A DNA stretch of 64,000 nucleotides from JAIBAC01 sp046331095. GTDB lineage: Bacteria > Actinomycetota > Acidimicrobiia > UBA2766. The notes beneath the pieces are model-generated. The model saw only the letters and a list, made by a program, of their open reading frames with translations. It was not told the DNA's origin and did no database searches. Position 1 is the first letter of the stretch. Every line of letters begins with the position of its first letter. Shown here piece by piece: positions 53,342-62,164 of the stretch. Both the position numbers and the translations under genes were made by a program. Where the stretch lies: positions 82,814-146,813 of the forward strand of contig JAXLRM010000008.1 in assembly GCA_046331095.1 (NCBI GenBank), written 5' to 3'.

Positions 53342-53713
53342 ATGCCGAAGCTCAACAGACGGGAAGCTGCCGAGGTCGTAGAAGTCGAGGGCTACGAGGG
53401 TCACTTCGGCCGCCTCGGCGACTACACCGTCGCATTCGAGACTTACACCCAGGACGCCGACCTCGCCGAGCTCTTCAGGGGTCTACCCGACGACCGCTGC
53501 CAATGCCCCCATTGGGGAGTCGTGCTGAAGGGCAAGCTCAGGTATCGCACAGGTGACGGGGAAACCAGCATCGAGGCCGGGGAGGCCTACTACGTCCCGC
53601 CCGGTCACCTTCCCTACCTCTACGCCGGGACCGAAGTGGTCGAGTTCAGCCCGACGGCCGAACTGCAAGAGACGATGGCGGTCATCGAGAAGAACATGGC
53701 CGAGAACACCTGA
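53342..53713 (+). CDS. Cupin-fold protein
   Basis: The 123-residue single-domain cupin shows motif 1 CQCPHWGVVLKGKLRY and motif 2 EAYYVPPGHLPYLYAGTEVVEFSP. Metal ligands would be His/Cys in CPHWG and His in PPGH; the cysteine pair next to the first ligand is notable. ATG 53342 follows GGGAGAGCGAAG. It is controlled by the upstream MerR promoter, so it is probably the target of that regulator, binding or detoxifying the inducer (inference). Confidence 0.85.
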   Translation: MPKLNRREAAEVVEVEGYEGHFGRLGDYTVAFETYTQDADLAELFRGLPDDRCQCPHWGVVLKGKLRYRTGDGETSIEAGEAYYVPPGHLPYLYAGTEVVEFSPTAELQETMAVIEKNMAENT

Positions 53714-53725
53714 GGAGTACCGGCG

Positions 53726-54181
53726 TCACTCGCCGCCGATGTCGACGTTGTAGGCGTCCCAGACCAGGTCGGCGCCGCGCTGGCGGTGCCTGATGAGGAG
53801 CCGGAGCAGCTCGAGGAGCTGGTCGCGAAGCGCGTCGATGCGGCCCATGTCGGCCTCGCCGGAGTTCAGCGCCTCGACGCCGAGGTCGATGGCGGCCGTG
53901 AGCTTGCGGTGCTCCCGGGTGAGCAGGCCGATCTGAACGGCGACACGTGGCGCGGCTTCGATGCACTCCTCGTAGAGGCCCCCGGGCCCCTCGGTCACGT
54001 CGATGTGGACGTCGAACTCGTCGCGCAGGCTCAGCATCACCTTCTCGGTGCTGCCGATCCACGACGAGGGATCTGCCGCGGCAGGGGCGGCCAAGGCACG
54101 TTCGAGGTCTCCGAGGACCCCGAGGAGATCGGTTCGTCGCTCGCGAGCGACTTCGAGGGACTTGCCGGGCTGCTGCACCAT
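53726..54181 (-). CDS. Hemerythrin-like helical protein, uncertain
   Basis: This 151-residue, almost all-helical protein shows RDEFDVHIDVTEGPGGLYEE, IGLLTREHRKLTAAI and LLRLLIRHRQRGADLVWDAY, a His/Glu spacing reminiscent of HHE/hemerythrin domains. The iron ligands are not complete by the classical pattern, so an iron or oxygen role is only suggested. The C-terminus is NVDIGGE. ATG 54181 follows GGGGGGAAG. It is convergent with the cupin gene and followed upstream by truA. Confidence 0.65.
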   Translation of the reverse strand: MVQQPGKSLEVARERRTDLLGVLGDLERALAAPAAADPSSWIGSTEKVMLSLRDEFDVHIDVTEGPGGLYEECIEAAPRVAVQIGLLTREHRKLTAAIDLGVEALNSGEADMGRIDALRDQLLELLRLLIRHRQRGADLVWDAYNVDIGGE

Positions 54182-54257
54182 CTTCCCCCCATTCACCTTC
54201 CGACGTGGATCCGGTGCCACATCTTGGCCCAACATCCAGTTCCTGCCAAGCGCGGAT

Positions 54258-54986
54258 TCAGTAGCTGACGTGCCAGAGGGTGAGACCCAGTGCCGGCGCA
54301 ACGTCGCCGATCCTGTCACGTTCGGCGGATTCGAGCAGGTCGGACACCCACTCCGGGCTACGACGACCGTGGCCGACGGCAGCCAGGACACCCGCGAACG
54401 AGCGCACCATCTGATGGCAGAAACTAGCCGCCTCGACCCAGAAACGGATCTCACCCCCGGCGCCTGGTTCGACGGAGGCGTCGGTGACCCTCCGGAGCGT
54501 GCCGCCGTGCGCACCGGTCTTGCAGAACGCCGCGAAGTCGTGCTCGCCCACGAAGGCGCCCGCTGCCGACGACATCGCGTCGACGTCCACGGGCGCGACG
54601 TGCCAGGCGTAGCGGCGCCGGAAGGGGTCGGCAGCCGGCCGGGTGAGGTACCGGTAGAGGTAGCGCCGGGACTTCGCGGAGAAGCGGGCGGAGAAGTCGG
54701 CTGCAGCCGCTTCGAGTTCGTGGACGGCGATGTCGTGGCCGCCCAAACGGTCGAGCGAGCGCCTCAGGCGTACCAGGTCGGTGCCGTCGTCGACGTCGAA
54801 GGAGATCACCTGCCGCCGCGCATGGACCCCCGCGTCGGTCCTTCCCGCGACCGTGATCGCAGCGGCGTCACCCAGCACGCGTGCAAGTCCGTCTTCCAAG
54901 ACGCCTTGGACTGTCCGCAGCCCGGGCTGGGCAGCCCACCCGTGGAACGACGTCCCCTCGTAGGCGACAACCCCCCTGACCCTCAT
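54258..54986 (-). CDS. truA: tRNA pseudouridine(38-40) synthase TruA
   Basis: The 242-residue enzyme modifies the anticodon arm. The catalytic aspartate is Asp51 in GRTDAGVHA; the other family motifs are YEGTSFHGWAAQP, FSARFSAKSRRYLYRY, GEHDFAAFCK and FCHQMVRSFAG. ATG 54986 (MRVRGVVAYEG) is chosen by homology; a longer frame upstream is basic and unlike the family. It lies 159 bp after rplQ, as commonly at the end of this operon. Confidence 0.96.
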   Translation of the reverse strand: MRVRGVVAYEGTSFHGWAAQPGLRTVQGVLEDGLARVLGDAAAITVAGRTDAGVHARRQVISFDVDDGTDLVRLRRSLDRLGGHDIAVHELEAAAADFSARFSAKSRRYLYRYLTRPAADPFRRRYAWHVAPVDVDAMSSAAGAFVGEHDFAAFCKTGAHGGTLRRVTDASVEPGAGGEIRFWVEAASFCHQMVRSFAGVLAAVGHGRRSPEWVSDLLESAERDRIGDVAPALGLTLWHVSY

Positions 54987-55145
54987 CTGGTCAACCCAGA
55001 GGGCGGCACTCCGACGAACGGCGCTCCGGTCACGCGAGCAGGAACACCGGCGCATGCGCGTCTCGCCGATTCGGTCTGCGATACGCATCCACCCCGCTGC
55101 AGCGAGTCGGGCGATCGGCTCGAAAGCCCGGCGAAGCCAGGGGAT

Positions 55146-55496
55146 TCAAACGAGTTCGATGATGGCCATCGGAGCACCGTCGCCCTTGCGCGGGCCGATC
55201 TTGACGATGCGTGTGTAGCCACCTTGGCGTTCTTCGTAGCGCGGGGCGATGTCGGCGAAGAGGTGGTGGACGACGTCGCGGTCCTGGATCTTGGAGAGGA
55301 CCTGGCGGCGGTCATGGACGCTGCCGGCCTTGGCCTTGGTTATGAGCCTCTCGGCGTAGGGCCGCAGGGCCTTCGCCTTTGCCTCTGTTGTGGTTATCGC
55401 ACCTGCTTCGAACAGCGAAGCCGCCAGGTTCGCGAGCAGTTGACGCTCGTGGGCGGGGTCCGACCCGAGCCTCGGGCCCTTGCGTGGGGAGGGCAT
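55146..55496 (-). CDS. rplQ: 50S ribosomal protein L17 (bL17)
   Basis: The 116-residue protein begins MPSPRKGPRLGSDPAHERQL. It has ITTTEAKAKALRPYAERLIT and the conserved C-terminal RIVKIGPRKGDGAPMAIIELV. It follows rpoA directly, with the ATG two bases before the rpoA stop codon. Confidence 0.98.
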   Translation of the reverse strand: MPSPRKGPRLGSDPAHERQLLANLAASLFEAGAITTTEAKAKALRPYAERLITKAKAGSVHDRRQVLSKIQDRDVVHHLFADIAPRYEERQGGYTRIVKIGPRKGDGAPMAIIELV

Positions 55497-55497
55497 C

Positions 55498-56469
55498 TCA
55501 GGCCTCCGACTCCGCACTCACGCTGGCGGTGCCGCCCTTGAGGGTCAGTCCGAGCTCGTCGAGTTTGACCTTGACCTCGTCGAGTGACTTCTGGCCGAAG
55601 TTCGTGATCGCGAGCAGGTCGTCCTCGGACTTCTCGACGAGCTCCCCGACTGTGTCGATCTGAGCCCGCTTGAGGCAGTTGCGGGGCCGTTCGGAGAGGT
55701 TGAGCTCCTCGATGGACATCTCGAGCTCGGGAGGAAGCTGAGCTTCGGTGACGAGCTCACCGATCTCGAGGCCCTGGCCCTCGCCGACCTCGGCGAAGAG
55801 CTCGACGAGCCCGCCGAGGGTCTTGCCCGCCGAGCTGACGGCTTCCTCGGGGGTGAGGGAGCCGTCGGTGGTGACGGTGAGGGTGAGGCTGTCGAAGTTG
55901 GTCGCTTGCTCGACCCTGGTCTGGCCGACTTCGTAGGTGACCTTGCGAACGGGACCGAAGATCGCGTCGACCGGGATGGTGCCGATCGGCTGGTTGGGTC
56001 GCTTGTTGGCATCGGCGCCGACGTACCCACGACCCCGATCGACGGTGCACTCGAACTCGAGGCGCCCCTTGTCGTTGACGCTCGCTATGTGCAGCTCGGG
56101 GTTGACGATCTCGACGTCGGAGGAGAGTCGGATGTCGCCCGCTGTCACCTCGGCCGGTCCCGTGGCGTTGAGGGTCAACGTGACGGTCTCGTCCGAGGCC
56201 GAGGTGAGGATGACGTCCTTGAGGTTCAGGATGATGTCGGTGACGTCCTCTTTGACGCCGGGGATGGTGGTGAACTCGTGCAGTGCCGCACGGAAGGTGA
56301 CCGAGGTCACGGCGGCGCCGGGGATGGACGAGAGCAGCATGCGGCGCAAGCTGTTACCGAGGGTGTGGCCGAGACCCGGTTCGAGTGGCTCGACGACGAA
56401 CCGCCCCACCGTGGTCTCGCTGCCCTCGACGGGCTCGTATCGGATCTGGGGTCGCTGGACGATCAGCAC
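55498..56469 (-). CDS. rpoA: DNA-directed RNA polymerase subunit alpha
   Basis: The 323-residue subunit has an N-terminal assembly domain (EPLEPGLGHTLGNSLRRMLLSS), a flexible linker and a C-terminal domain. The C-terminal domain carries the UP-element/activator surface LNLSERPRNCLKRAQIDTVGEL and LDEVKVKLDELGLTLKGG. It lies between rpsD and rplQ, the standard alpha operon order. Confidence 0.98.
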   Translation of the reverse strand: MLIVQRPQIRYEPVEGSETTVGRFVVEPLEPGLGHTLGNSLRRMLLSSIPGAAVTSVTFRAALHEFTTIPGVKEDVTDIILNLKDVILTSASDETVTLTLNATGPAEVTAGDIRLSSDVEIVNPELHIASVNDKGRLEFECTVDRGRGYVGADANKRPNQPIGTIPVDAIFGPVRKVTYEVGQTRVEQATNFDSLTLTVTTDGSLTPEEAVSSAGKTLGGLVELFAEVGEGQGLEIGELVTEAQLPPELEMSIEELNLSERPRNCLKRAQIDTVGELVEKSEDDLLAITNFGQKSLDEVKVKLDELGLTLKGGTASVSAESEA

Positions 56470-56483
56470 TGTTGGCCGACTCC

Positions 56484-57104
56484 TTACTTCGAGTAGAGCT
56501 CGACGATCAGCGATTCCTGCACGGGCGCTTCGATCTGGGATCGCTTCGGCAGGGCAGTGACCTCGATCTTGACCACCTCACCGTCGGCTTGCAGCCATTC
56601 GGGCGCCGGCGGGCTCGTGTCGACTGCGTGACGGATCGCTACGAGGTTGCGGCTCGACTCACGTGCCTCGACGACGTCACCGACACGGAGGCGGTAGGAG
56701 GGAACGGTGACCTTGCGACCGTTGACACGGAAGTGGCCGTGGTTGACGAGCTGGCGGGCTTGACGGCGGCTCGCGGCGAAGCCGGCCCTGTAGACGACGT
56801 TGTCCAGACGGCGCTCGAGCAGGGCGAGCAACTCCTCGCCGGTGATGCCCTTGGACTTGCTCGCCTCTCTGTAATAGAGACGGAACTGCTTCTCGAGAAC
56901 CCCGTAGAAGCGACGCGCCTTCTGCTTCTCGCGAAGTTGGATCAGGTACTCGGATTCGCGGATGCGTGCGCGACCGTGCAAGCCAGGGGGATAGGGCTTC
57001 TTCTCGATGCCGCACTTCTGGGTGTAGCAGCGCTGGCCCTTGAGGAACAGCTTCTGCTTCTCGCGACGACACTGCTTGCAGACGGGGCCGGTGTAGCGGG
57101 CCAT
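56484..57104 (-). CDS. rpsD: 30S ribosomal protein S4 (uS4), zinc-binding form
   Basis: The 206-residue protein has an N-terminal cysteine set CKQC ... CYTQKC (Cys9, Cys12, Cys26, Cys31), so it is the zinc-binding C+ form. The S4 RNA-binding domain (RLDNVVYRAGFAASRRQARQLVNHGH) and the C-terminus LPKRSQIEAPVQESLIVELYSK follow. S4 also serves as autoregulator of the alpha operon in other bacteria. Confidence 0.98.
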   Translation of the reverse strand: MARYTGPVCKQCRREKQKLFLKGQRCYTQKCGIEKKPYPPGLHGRARIRESEYLIQLREKQKARRFYGVLEKQFRLYYREASKSKGITGEELLALLERRLDNVVYRAGFAASRRQARQLVNHGHFRVNGRKVTVPSYRLRVGDVVEARESSRNLVAIRHAVDTSPPAPEWLQADGEVVKIEVTALPKRSQIEAPVQESLIVELYSK

Positions 57105-57152
57105 GTGGGCGACTTCTCTCTCAGGGTCTCGGGGTTCGGTACCTGGTGCCGG

Positions 57153-57548
57153 TCAGACTCGGCGGCGCTTCTTGGGCCGGCAGCCGTTGTGGGGCACCGG
57201 TGTGACGTCCTTGATGTGGGTGATCTCGAGTCCGGCGTTCTGGAGGGAGCGCACCGCTGTGTCGCGCCCCGACCCGGGGCCGCGCACGTACACGTCGACC
57301 TTGCGCATGCCGTGTTCCATCGCACGCTTCGCCGCCTGGTCGGCAGCCTGTTGGGCAGCGAAAGGCGTGGACTTGCGTGAACCCTTGAATCCGACGTTGC
57401 CCGAAGACGCCCACGAGATCGTGTTGCCCTCGAGGTCGGTGATCGTGACGATCGTGTTGTTGAAGCTGGTCTTGATGTGCGCGGCGCCGTGCATCACGTT
57501 CTTGCGTTCCTTGCGGCGCGGCCTGCGGGCGCCACCCTTCTGTGCCAC
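57153..57548 (-). CDS. rpsK: 30S ribosomal protein S11 (uS11)
   Basis: The 131-residue protein shows AHIKTSFNNTIVTITDLEGN, SSGNVGFKGSRKSTPFAAQ and the conserved C-terminus DVTPVPHNGCRPKKRRRV. Part of the platform near the decoding site. Confidence 0.98.
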   Translation of the reverse strand: MAQKGGARRPRRKERKNVMHGAAHIKTSFNNTIVTITDLEGNTISWASSGNVGFKGSRKSTPFAAQQAADQAAKRAMEHGMRKVDVYVRGPGSGRDTAVRSLQNAGLEITHIKDVTPVPHNGCRPKKRRRV

Positions 57549-57581
57549 TGTGCGGACTCCTCTCGAGCGCCGGATCGCCTG

Positions 57582-57968
57582 TCAGTGCTTGCGCACCCGC
57601 GCCTTCTTCTTGATTCCGATGTTCTTCTTGGGCCCCTTGCGGGTCCTCGCGTTCGTGTGGGTGCGCTGACCACGCACCGGGAGGCTGCGTCGGTGGCGGA
57701 TGCCCTGGTAACAGCCGATCTCGATCTTGCGCTTGATGTCCTGGTTGACCTCACGGCGCAGGTCGCCCTCGACCTTGTAGTGGCCGTCGATCCACATGCG
57801 GAGCCGGGCGACCTCCTCGTCGGTCAGGTCGCGCACACGTGTCTCGGGGCTGACGCTCGTCCCACGGCAGGTCTCGGCAGCACGCGTGCGGCCCACCCCG
57901 AAGATGTAGGTGAGCGCAACCTCGGCACGCTTCTCACGTGGCAGGTCGACTCCGGCAATACGGGCCAT
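57582..57968 (-). CDS. rpsM: 30S ribosomal protein S13 (uS13)
   Basis: The 128-residue protein begins MARIAGVDLPREKR. It has YIFGVGRTRAAETC and the basic tail RSLPVRGQRTHTNARTRKGP. ATG 57968 is fixed by homology, 10 bp after rpmJ. Confidence 0.98.
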   Translation of the reverse strand: MARIAGVDLPREKRAEVALTYIFGVGRTRAAETCRGTSVSPETRVRDLTDEEVARLRMWIDGHYKVEGDLRREVNQDIKRKIEIGCYQGIRHRRSLPVRGQRTHTNARTRKGPKKNIGIKKKARVRKH

Positions 57969-57978
57969 ATTGTCCCCC

Positions 57979-58092
57979 TCAGCCCTGACGCTGCTTGTGG
58001 CGCGGGTTCTCACAGATGACCATCACCTTGCCGTGGCGACGGATCACCCTGCACTTCTCGCACATCTTCTTCACGGACGGACGCACCTTCAT
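57979..58092 (-). CDS. rpmJ: 50S ribosomal protein L36 (bL36)
   Basis: The 37-residue zinc-ribbon protein MKVRPSVKKMCEKCRVIRRH has the cysteines CEKC, then C and H in VICENPRH. This is the metal-binding form. It sits between infA and rpsM, the usual order. Confidence 0.97.
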   Translation of the reverse strand: MKVRPSVKKMCEKCRVIRRHGKVMVICENPRHKQRQG

Positions 58093-58153
58093 GCGTACTC
58101 CCTGGGAACTGGGGCTGCGCCCGGGTCTGGATCGGGGCCGGCGCCGGCGCAGG

Positions 58154-58375
58154 TCACTTGTAGCGGTAGATGATGCGGCCACGGCTGAGGTCGTAGGGCG
58201 ACATCTCGACCAGCACACGGTCCCCGGGGAGGATCCGGATGTAGTGCATCCGCATCTTGCCGGAGATGTGTGCCAGAACCTTGTGGCCGTTGGGGAGCTC
58301 TACACGGAACATGGCGTTGGGCAACGGCTCGACCACCGTTCCCTCGATCTCGAGGACGTCCTCCTTTTTCGCCAT
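58154..58375 (-). CDS. infA: Translation initiation factor IF-1
   Basis: The 73-residue OB-fold protein begins MAKKEDVLEIEGTVVEPLPN and contains FRVELPNGHKVLAHISGKMR and DRVLVEMSPYDLSRGRI. It binds the A site during initiation. Confidence 0.98.
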   Translation of the reverse strand: MAKKEDVLEIEGTVVEPLPNAMFRVELPNGHKVLAHISGKMRMHYIRILPGDRVLVEMSPYDLSRGRIIYRYK

Positions 58376-58550
58376 GAGCGCGCGCTGAACTCCCGGTACC
58401 GCCAGTAGGCCGGATGCGGAGTGTACCAGTGCCCCCTGCGCTGTGCTAACCCACGTGCGCCCGTGGTCGCCGGTCCCACGTCGGAGCACCTGGCGGCCAC
58501 GGTCGGAGAGTCGGCGTGTGCCCTCCCGATCGCCACGCGCCCTAACGACG

Positions 58551-59312
58551 TCACGGGGCAGTGAGGATGACCGGGCCGTCTTCGCCCACGGCGATCGAGT
58601 GCTCGAAGTGGGCCGCGCGCCCACCGTCGGCGGTGAGCACGGTCCAGCCGTCGTCGGCGAGCAGGGTGCGGGGGCTTCCTTCGACGAGGATCGGCTCGAT
58701 AGCGATGCAGAGTCCGGCCCTGATGCGCATCCCGGTTCCCGGCCTGCCGTGGCTCGGTACCGCTGGGTCTTCGTGCATCGCACGGCCGATTCCGTGGCCG
58801 GAGTACTCGCGAACCACCTCGAATCCGGCGGCCTCCGCACGTGACTGCACAGCGTGGCCCACGTCGCCGAGGCGCGCCCCTGCCGTCGCGGCCGTGACAC
58901 CTGCGGCGAGAGCTGCCTCGGTCGCCGCGACGAGGGCCCGCGCCGCCGTGTCGACCTCGCCCACGGCGAAGGTCATCGCGGCGTCGGCGTGCCAGCCGTC
59001 GAGTACCGCACCGGTGTCGACGGAGAGCAGATCGCCCTCGTCGAGTGGCAGGTCGTCCGGGACTCCGTGGACGACGGCGTCGTTTCGCGACGCGCACAGG
59101 ACTGCCGGGAAGGGGCGGGACACCCCCGGGTAGCCGAGGAAGTTCGAGGTCGCGCCGTACCTCGAGAGCACCACGGCGCAGGCCGAATCCAGCTCGGCGG
59201 TGGTGACGCCCGGGCGAACGAGGGCACGACACACGTCGAGCATCTCCGCGACGATCCGGCCGGCGCGCCGCATCCCGCCGACGGCTGCCGCGTCCTTGAG
59301 GGTTGCGCCCAC
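58551..59312 (-). CDS. map: Methionine aminopeptidase (type I)
   Basis: The 253-residue metalloprotease removes initiator methionine. The substrate histidine region is NDAVVHGVPDD. The two-metal ligands are in LLSVDTGAVLDGWHADAAMTF, SGHGIGRAMHEDPAV, CIAIEPIL and HFEHSIAV. GTG 59312 is the start. It sits between adk and infA as in most actinobacteria. Confidence 0.97.
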   Translation of the reverse strand: MGATLKDAAAVGGMRRAGRIVAEMLDVCRALVRPGVTTAELDSACAVVLSRYGATSNFLGYPGVSRPFPAVLCASRNDAVVHGVPDDLPLDEGDLLSVDTGAVLDGWHADAAMTFAVGEVDTAARALVAATEAALAAGVTAATAGARLGDVGHAVQSRAEAAGFEVVREYSGHGIGRAMHEDPAVPSHGRPGTGMRIRAGLCIAIEPILVEGSPRTLLADDGWTVLTADGGRAAHFEHSIAVGEDGPVILTAP

Positions 59313-59360
59313 GATCAGCGCCGAGCCGGCGGGACGACGCGCGAACGGCCGCGCCCGAAC

Positions 59361-59933
59361 TCAGTTTGCGCCGTCGATCGCATCGCTGATGCGCGCGAAG
59401 ACCGCGTCGAGATCTCCGTGACCGTCGACGTCGGCGCAGATACCCATCTGCCTGTAGTAGCCGACAACGGGCGCCGTCTCGGCCTTGTACACGCCCAGAC
59501 GGTGCCTGATCGTCTCCTCGGTGTCGTCGGCGCGACCCTCGATTCGTCCCCGCTCGAGAAGACGCCCGACCAACTCGTTCTCGTCCACCATGAGGTGCAC
59601 GACGAGGTCGATGTCGCCGCTGCCCTTCGAGAGCGCATCGTGGAGGGCCTCCGCCTGGACCACCGTGCGCGGGAAGCCGTCGAGGAGGAAGCCCTTCTCG
59701 CAGTCGGATTGTGCGAGACGCTCGAGCGTCAGGCCCACCACGATCTCGTCGGGCACGAGTCCTCCCGAGTCGACGTAGGACTTCGCCTGAACGCCCATCG
59801 GGGTGCCGTCGCGGATCGCGTCTCGGAACATGTCACCCGTCGAGATCCACGGGATCGAGTAGCAGTCCTTGATCCGGGCCGCCTGGGTGCCCTTGCCGGC
59901 ACCTGGAGGCCCGATGAAGATGATTCGCTTCAT
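59361..59933 (-). CDS. adk: Adenylate kinase
   Basis: The 190-residue kinase equilibrates AMP, ADP and ATP. P-loop GPPGAGKGTQAARI, AMP site STGDMFRDAI and GFPRTVVQAEAL are present. The LID is short (RIEGRADDTEETIRHRLGVY) and lacks zinc cysteines. Confidence 0.97.
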   Translation of the reverse strand: MKRIIFIGPPGAGKGTQAARIKDCYSIPWISTGDMFRDAIRDGTPMGVQAKSYVDSGGLVPDEIVVGLTLERLAQSDCEKGFLLDGFPRTVVQAEALHDALSKGSGDIDLVVHLMVDENELVGRLLERGRIEGRADDTEETIRHRLGVYKAETAPVVGYYRQMGICADVDGHGDLDAVFARISDAIDGAN

Positions 59934-60038
59934 TCGAACGTCACCGAAGGGGCGTCACTGGTGGGCGTCGCTGGAAGGTTGGGAACGCTACCAGTCGTCC
60001 GCTTCCGCAGTCATCTCGCCTCGTCGCCGCGACCGGCG

Positions 60039-61352
60039 TCACTTGGGACGTGAACCGGCGAGGAACCCCTCGTAGTTGCGCATCATGAGCTGGCTGTCGA
60101 TCTGCTTCATGGTCTCGAGCGCGACACCCACGGCGATGAGCATCGAGGTGCCACCGAAGGGGAACGCCTGAACGCCGCTGAAGGCGAGTACGAGCACCGG
60201 AATGATCGCGATCGACGCCAGGTACAGCGCCCCGGGCAGGGTCAGGCGGTTCAGGATCCGGTGGAAGTACTCCGCGGTCTGCTTGCCGGGCCTGACGCCG
60301 GGGATGTATCCACCTTGTTTCTTGAGGAACTCCGCGTTGCGGTACGGGTCGAACTGGATCATGTTGTAGAAGTACGAGAACCCGATCACCAAGAGGAAGT
60401 ACGAGGCGACGTAGAACCAGCTCTTCTGGTTCGTGACGAAGTCTCGGACGAAGTTCTGCAGCCACGCCCACGGCAGCGCGGACGCGAACAGCGTGGGGAT
60501 GTAGAGGACCGACGAGGCGAAGATGATCGGGATCACCCCTCCGGTGTTCACCTTCAGCGGTATGTAGGTAGAGCCGCCGCTGGTCATGCGGCGTCCCACG
60601 ATCCGTTTGGCGAACTGCACCTGGATCCGGCGTTCACCCGACTCGATGAAGACGATGCCGACGATCATCCCCAGCGCGATCACGCAAAGGAGCACACCGA
60701 CGCTGAAGTTGGACTGGAACACCGCCGCGAACTGCGACGGCAGTTGGGAGAGCACCGAGGCGAAGATCAACAGCGACATGCCGTTGCCGATCCCGCGCTG
60801 GGTGATCAGTTCGCCGAGCCACATGATGAGCACGGTCCCGGTGGTCATCGTGACGACGATGAGGCCGTAGCGCCACAGCGCTGGGTCGGGGCCGAGGATT
60901 CCCTCGACCTTGGCGCCCCCCTGGCCGAGCTGTCCCGTGGAGAGCAGGTACGCGAGGCCCGCCGACTGGATCAGCGCCAGGACGAGGGTCAGGTAGCGGG
61001 TCGCCTGGGTGATCTTCTTCTGGCCGAGCTCGCCCTCTTCACGCCACTGCTCGAGCTTGGGGATCACGACCTGGAGGAGCTGCATGATGATCGAGGCGGT
61101 GATGTTCGGCATGATGCCGAGCGCGAAGATCGCCACGTGTGTCAGCGCGCCGCCGGAGAACAGGTTGAGCAGATTGAGGATGCCCGAGTTGTTGGCGGCA
61201 GACTGCTCCTGGAGGTTGCGAACCCCCTCGATACTGATACCCGGCACCGGGATGTGGGCGCCGAGTCGGTACACCGCGATGATGAACAGCACGAACAGGA
61301 TCTTCTTGCGAAGATCCTGCACGCGGAACATGTTCAGCAGCGAGTGAAGCAC
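60039..61352 (-). CDS. secY: Protein translocase subunit SecY
   Basis: The 437-residue ten-helix channel of the Sec translocon begins with RVQDLRKKILFVLFIIAVYRLGAHIPVPG. It has the plug/loop region SGGALTHVAIFALGIMPNI, cytosolic loops IVGRRMTSGGSTYIPLKVN and NAEFLKKQGGYIPGVRPGK, and the C-terminal SQLMMRNYEGFL. It lies between rplO and adk. Confidence 0.98.
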   Translation of the reverse strand: MLHSLLNMFRVQDLRKKILFVLFIIAVYRLGAHIPVPGISIEGVRNLQEQSAANNSGILNLLNLFSGGALTHVAIFALGIMPNITASIIMQLLQVVIPKLEQWREEGELGQKKITQATRYLTLVLALIQSAGLAYLLSTGQLGQGGAKVEGILGPDPALWRYGLIVVTMTTGTVLIMWLGELITQRGIGNGMSLLIFASVLSQLPSQFAAVFQSNFSVGVLLCVIALGMIVGIVFIESGERRIQVQFAKRIVGRRMTSGGSTYIPLKVNTGGVIPIIFASSVLYIPTLFASALPWAWLQNFVRDFVTNQKSWFYVASYFLLVIGFSYFYNMIQFDPYRNAEFLKKQGGYIPGVRPGKQTAEYFHRILNRLTLPGALYLASIAIIPVLVLAFSGVQAFPFGGTSMLIAVGVALETMKQIDSQLMMRNYEGFLAGSRPK

Positions 61353-61438
61353 TCAGGCTCTCCGGCTCTCTCTGTCTCGAGCCTCGACGAGGGTCCCCGA
61401 GACTCTAGACGGCACCCGGACCCCCGGCAGACGGTCCC

Positions 61439-61978
61439 TCAGGCGCCCTCGTCGGACACTTCGGGGTCGGTTGCGGGAAGTGCCGCGACGCCCTCCTCGA
61501 CCGGCGCCGGAGGCGTCTCGGTGGTGCCGCCGACGACCTCGGCGGTCCCGCCCGCAGCCCTGATCTTGTCGGCTGCGCTCTTGCTGAACGCGTGGGCGCT
61601 GACGTTCAGGGCGTGACCGAGCTCGCCGTTGCCGAGCACCTTGACCAGACCCTTGTGGTGCACGAGCCCGCGCTCCCTGAGGACCTCGGGGGTCACGCGC
61701 GACCCGGCCGGGAACTGCGCCAAGACGTCGAGATTCACGACGTTGTAGGTCACCCGGAACGGGTTGCGAAAGCCCCTCATCTTCGGGATACGGCGTGCCA
61801 TCGGCATCTGGCCGCCCTCGAAGCCGGCCCGCGTGTTGTTGCGAGCCTTCTGGCCCTTCGTGCCGCGGCCCGCGGTCTTGCCGCGACGGCCGCTCTCGCC
61901 ACGACCGACCCGGATGGACTTCTTCTTCGCACCCTCGGCGGGTCGAAGGTGATGGAGCTTGATTATCTGTTCACCCAC
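61439..61978 (-). CDS. rplO: 50S ribosomal protein L15 (uL15) with acidic tail
   Basis: The 179-residue protein shows HHLRPAEGAKKKSIRVGRGE, GRGTKGQKARNNTRAGFEGGQMP and VKVLGNGELGHALNVSAHAFSK. The family is usually about 145-150 residues. The last 30 or so here (TPPAPVEEGVAALPATDPEVSDEGA region) are an extra acidic tail. Confidence 0.97.
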   Translation of the reverse strand: MGEQIIKLHHLRPAEGAKKKSIRVGRGESGRRGKTAGRGTKGQKARNNTRAGFEGGQMPMARRIPKMRGFRNPFRVTYNVVNLDVLAQFPAGSRVTPEVLRERGLVHHKGLVKVLGNGELGHALNVSAHAFSKSAADKIRAAGGTAEVVGGTTETPPAPVEEGVAALPATDPEVSDEGA

Positions 61979-61980
61979 GC

Positions 61981-62163
61981 TCAGATCTCCTCGACCTTGA
62001 CCAGGTGTCGCACCCGGGCGATCATGCCGCGGATCTCGGGTGCGTCGTTCTTGACGACCGAATGACGGATCCTGTGCAGTCCCAGCGCACGCACGGTGGC
62101 GCGTTGCTTTGGCTGGCAGCCGATCGTGCTCTTGACCTGGGTGATGCGGAGCCGACCCGCCAT
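61981..62163 (-). CDS. rpmD: 50S ribosomal protein L30 (uL30)
   Basis: The 60-residue protein MAGRLRITQVKSTIGCQPKQ has RATVRALGLHRIRHSVVKND and ends VRHLVKVEEI. It is spaced by two bases from rplO and one from rpsE. Confidence 0.96.
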   Translation of the reverse strand: MAGRLRITQVKSTIGCQPKQRATVRALGLHRIRHSVVKNDAPEIRGMIARVRHLVKVEEI

Positions 62164-62164
62164 G

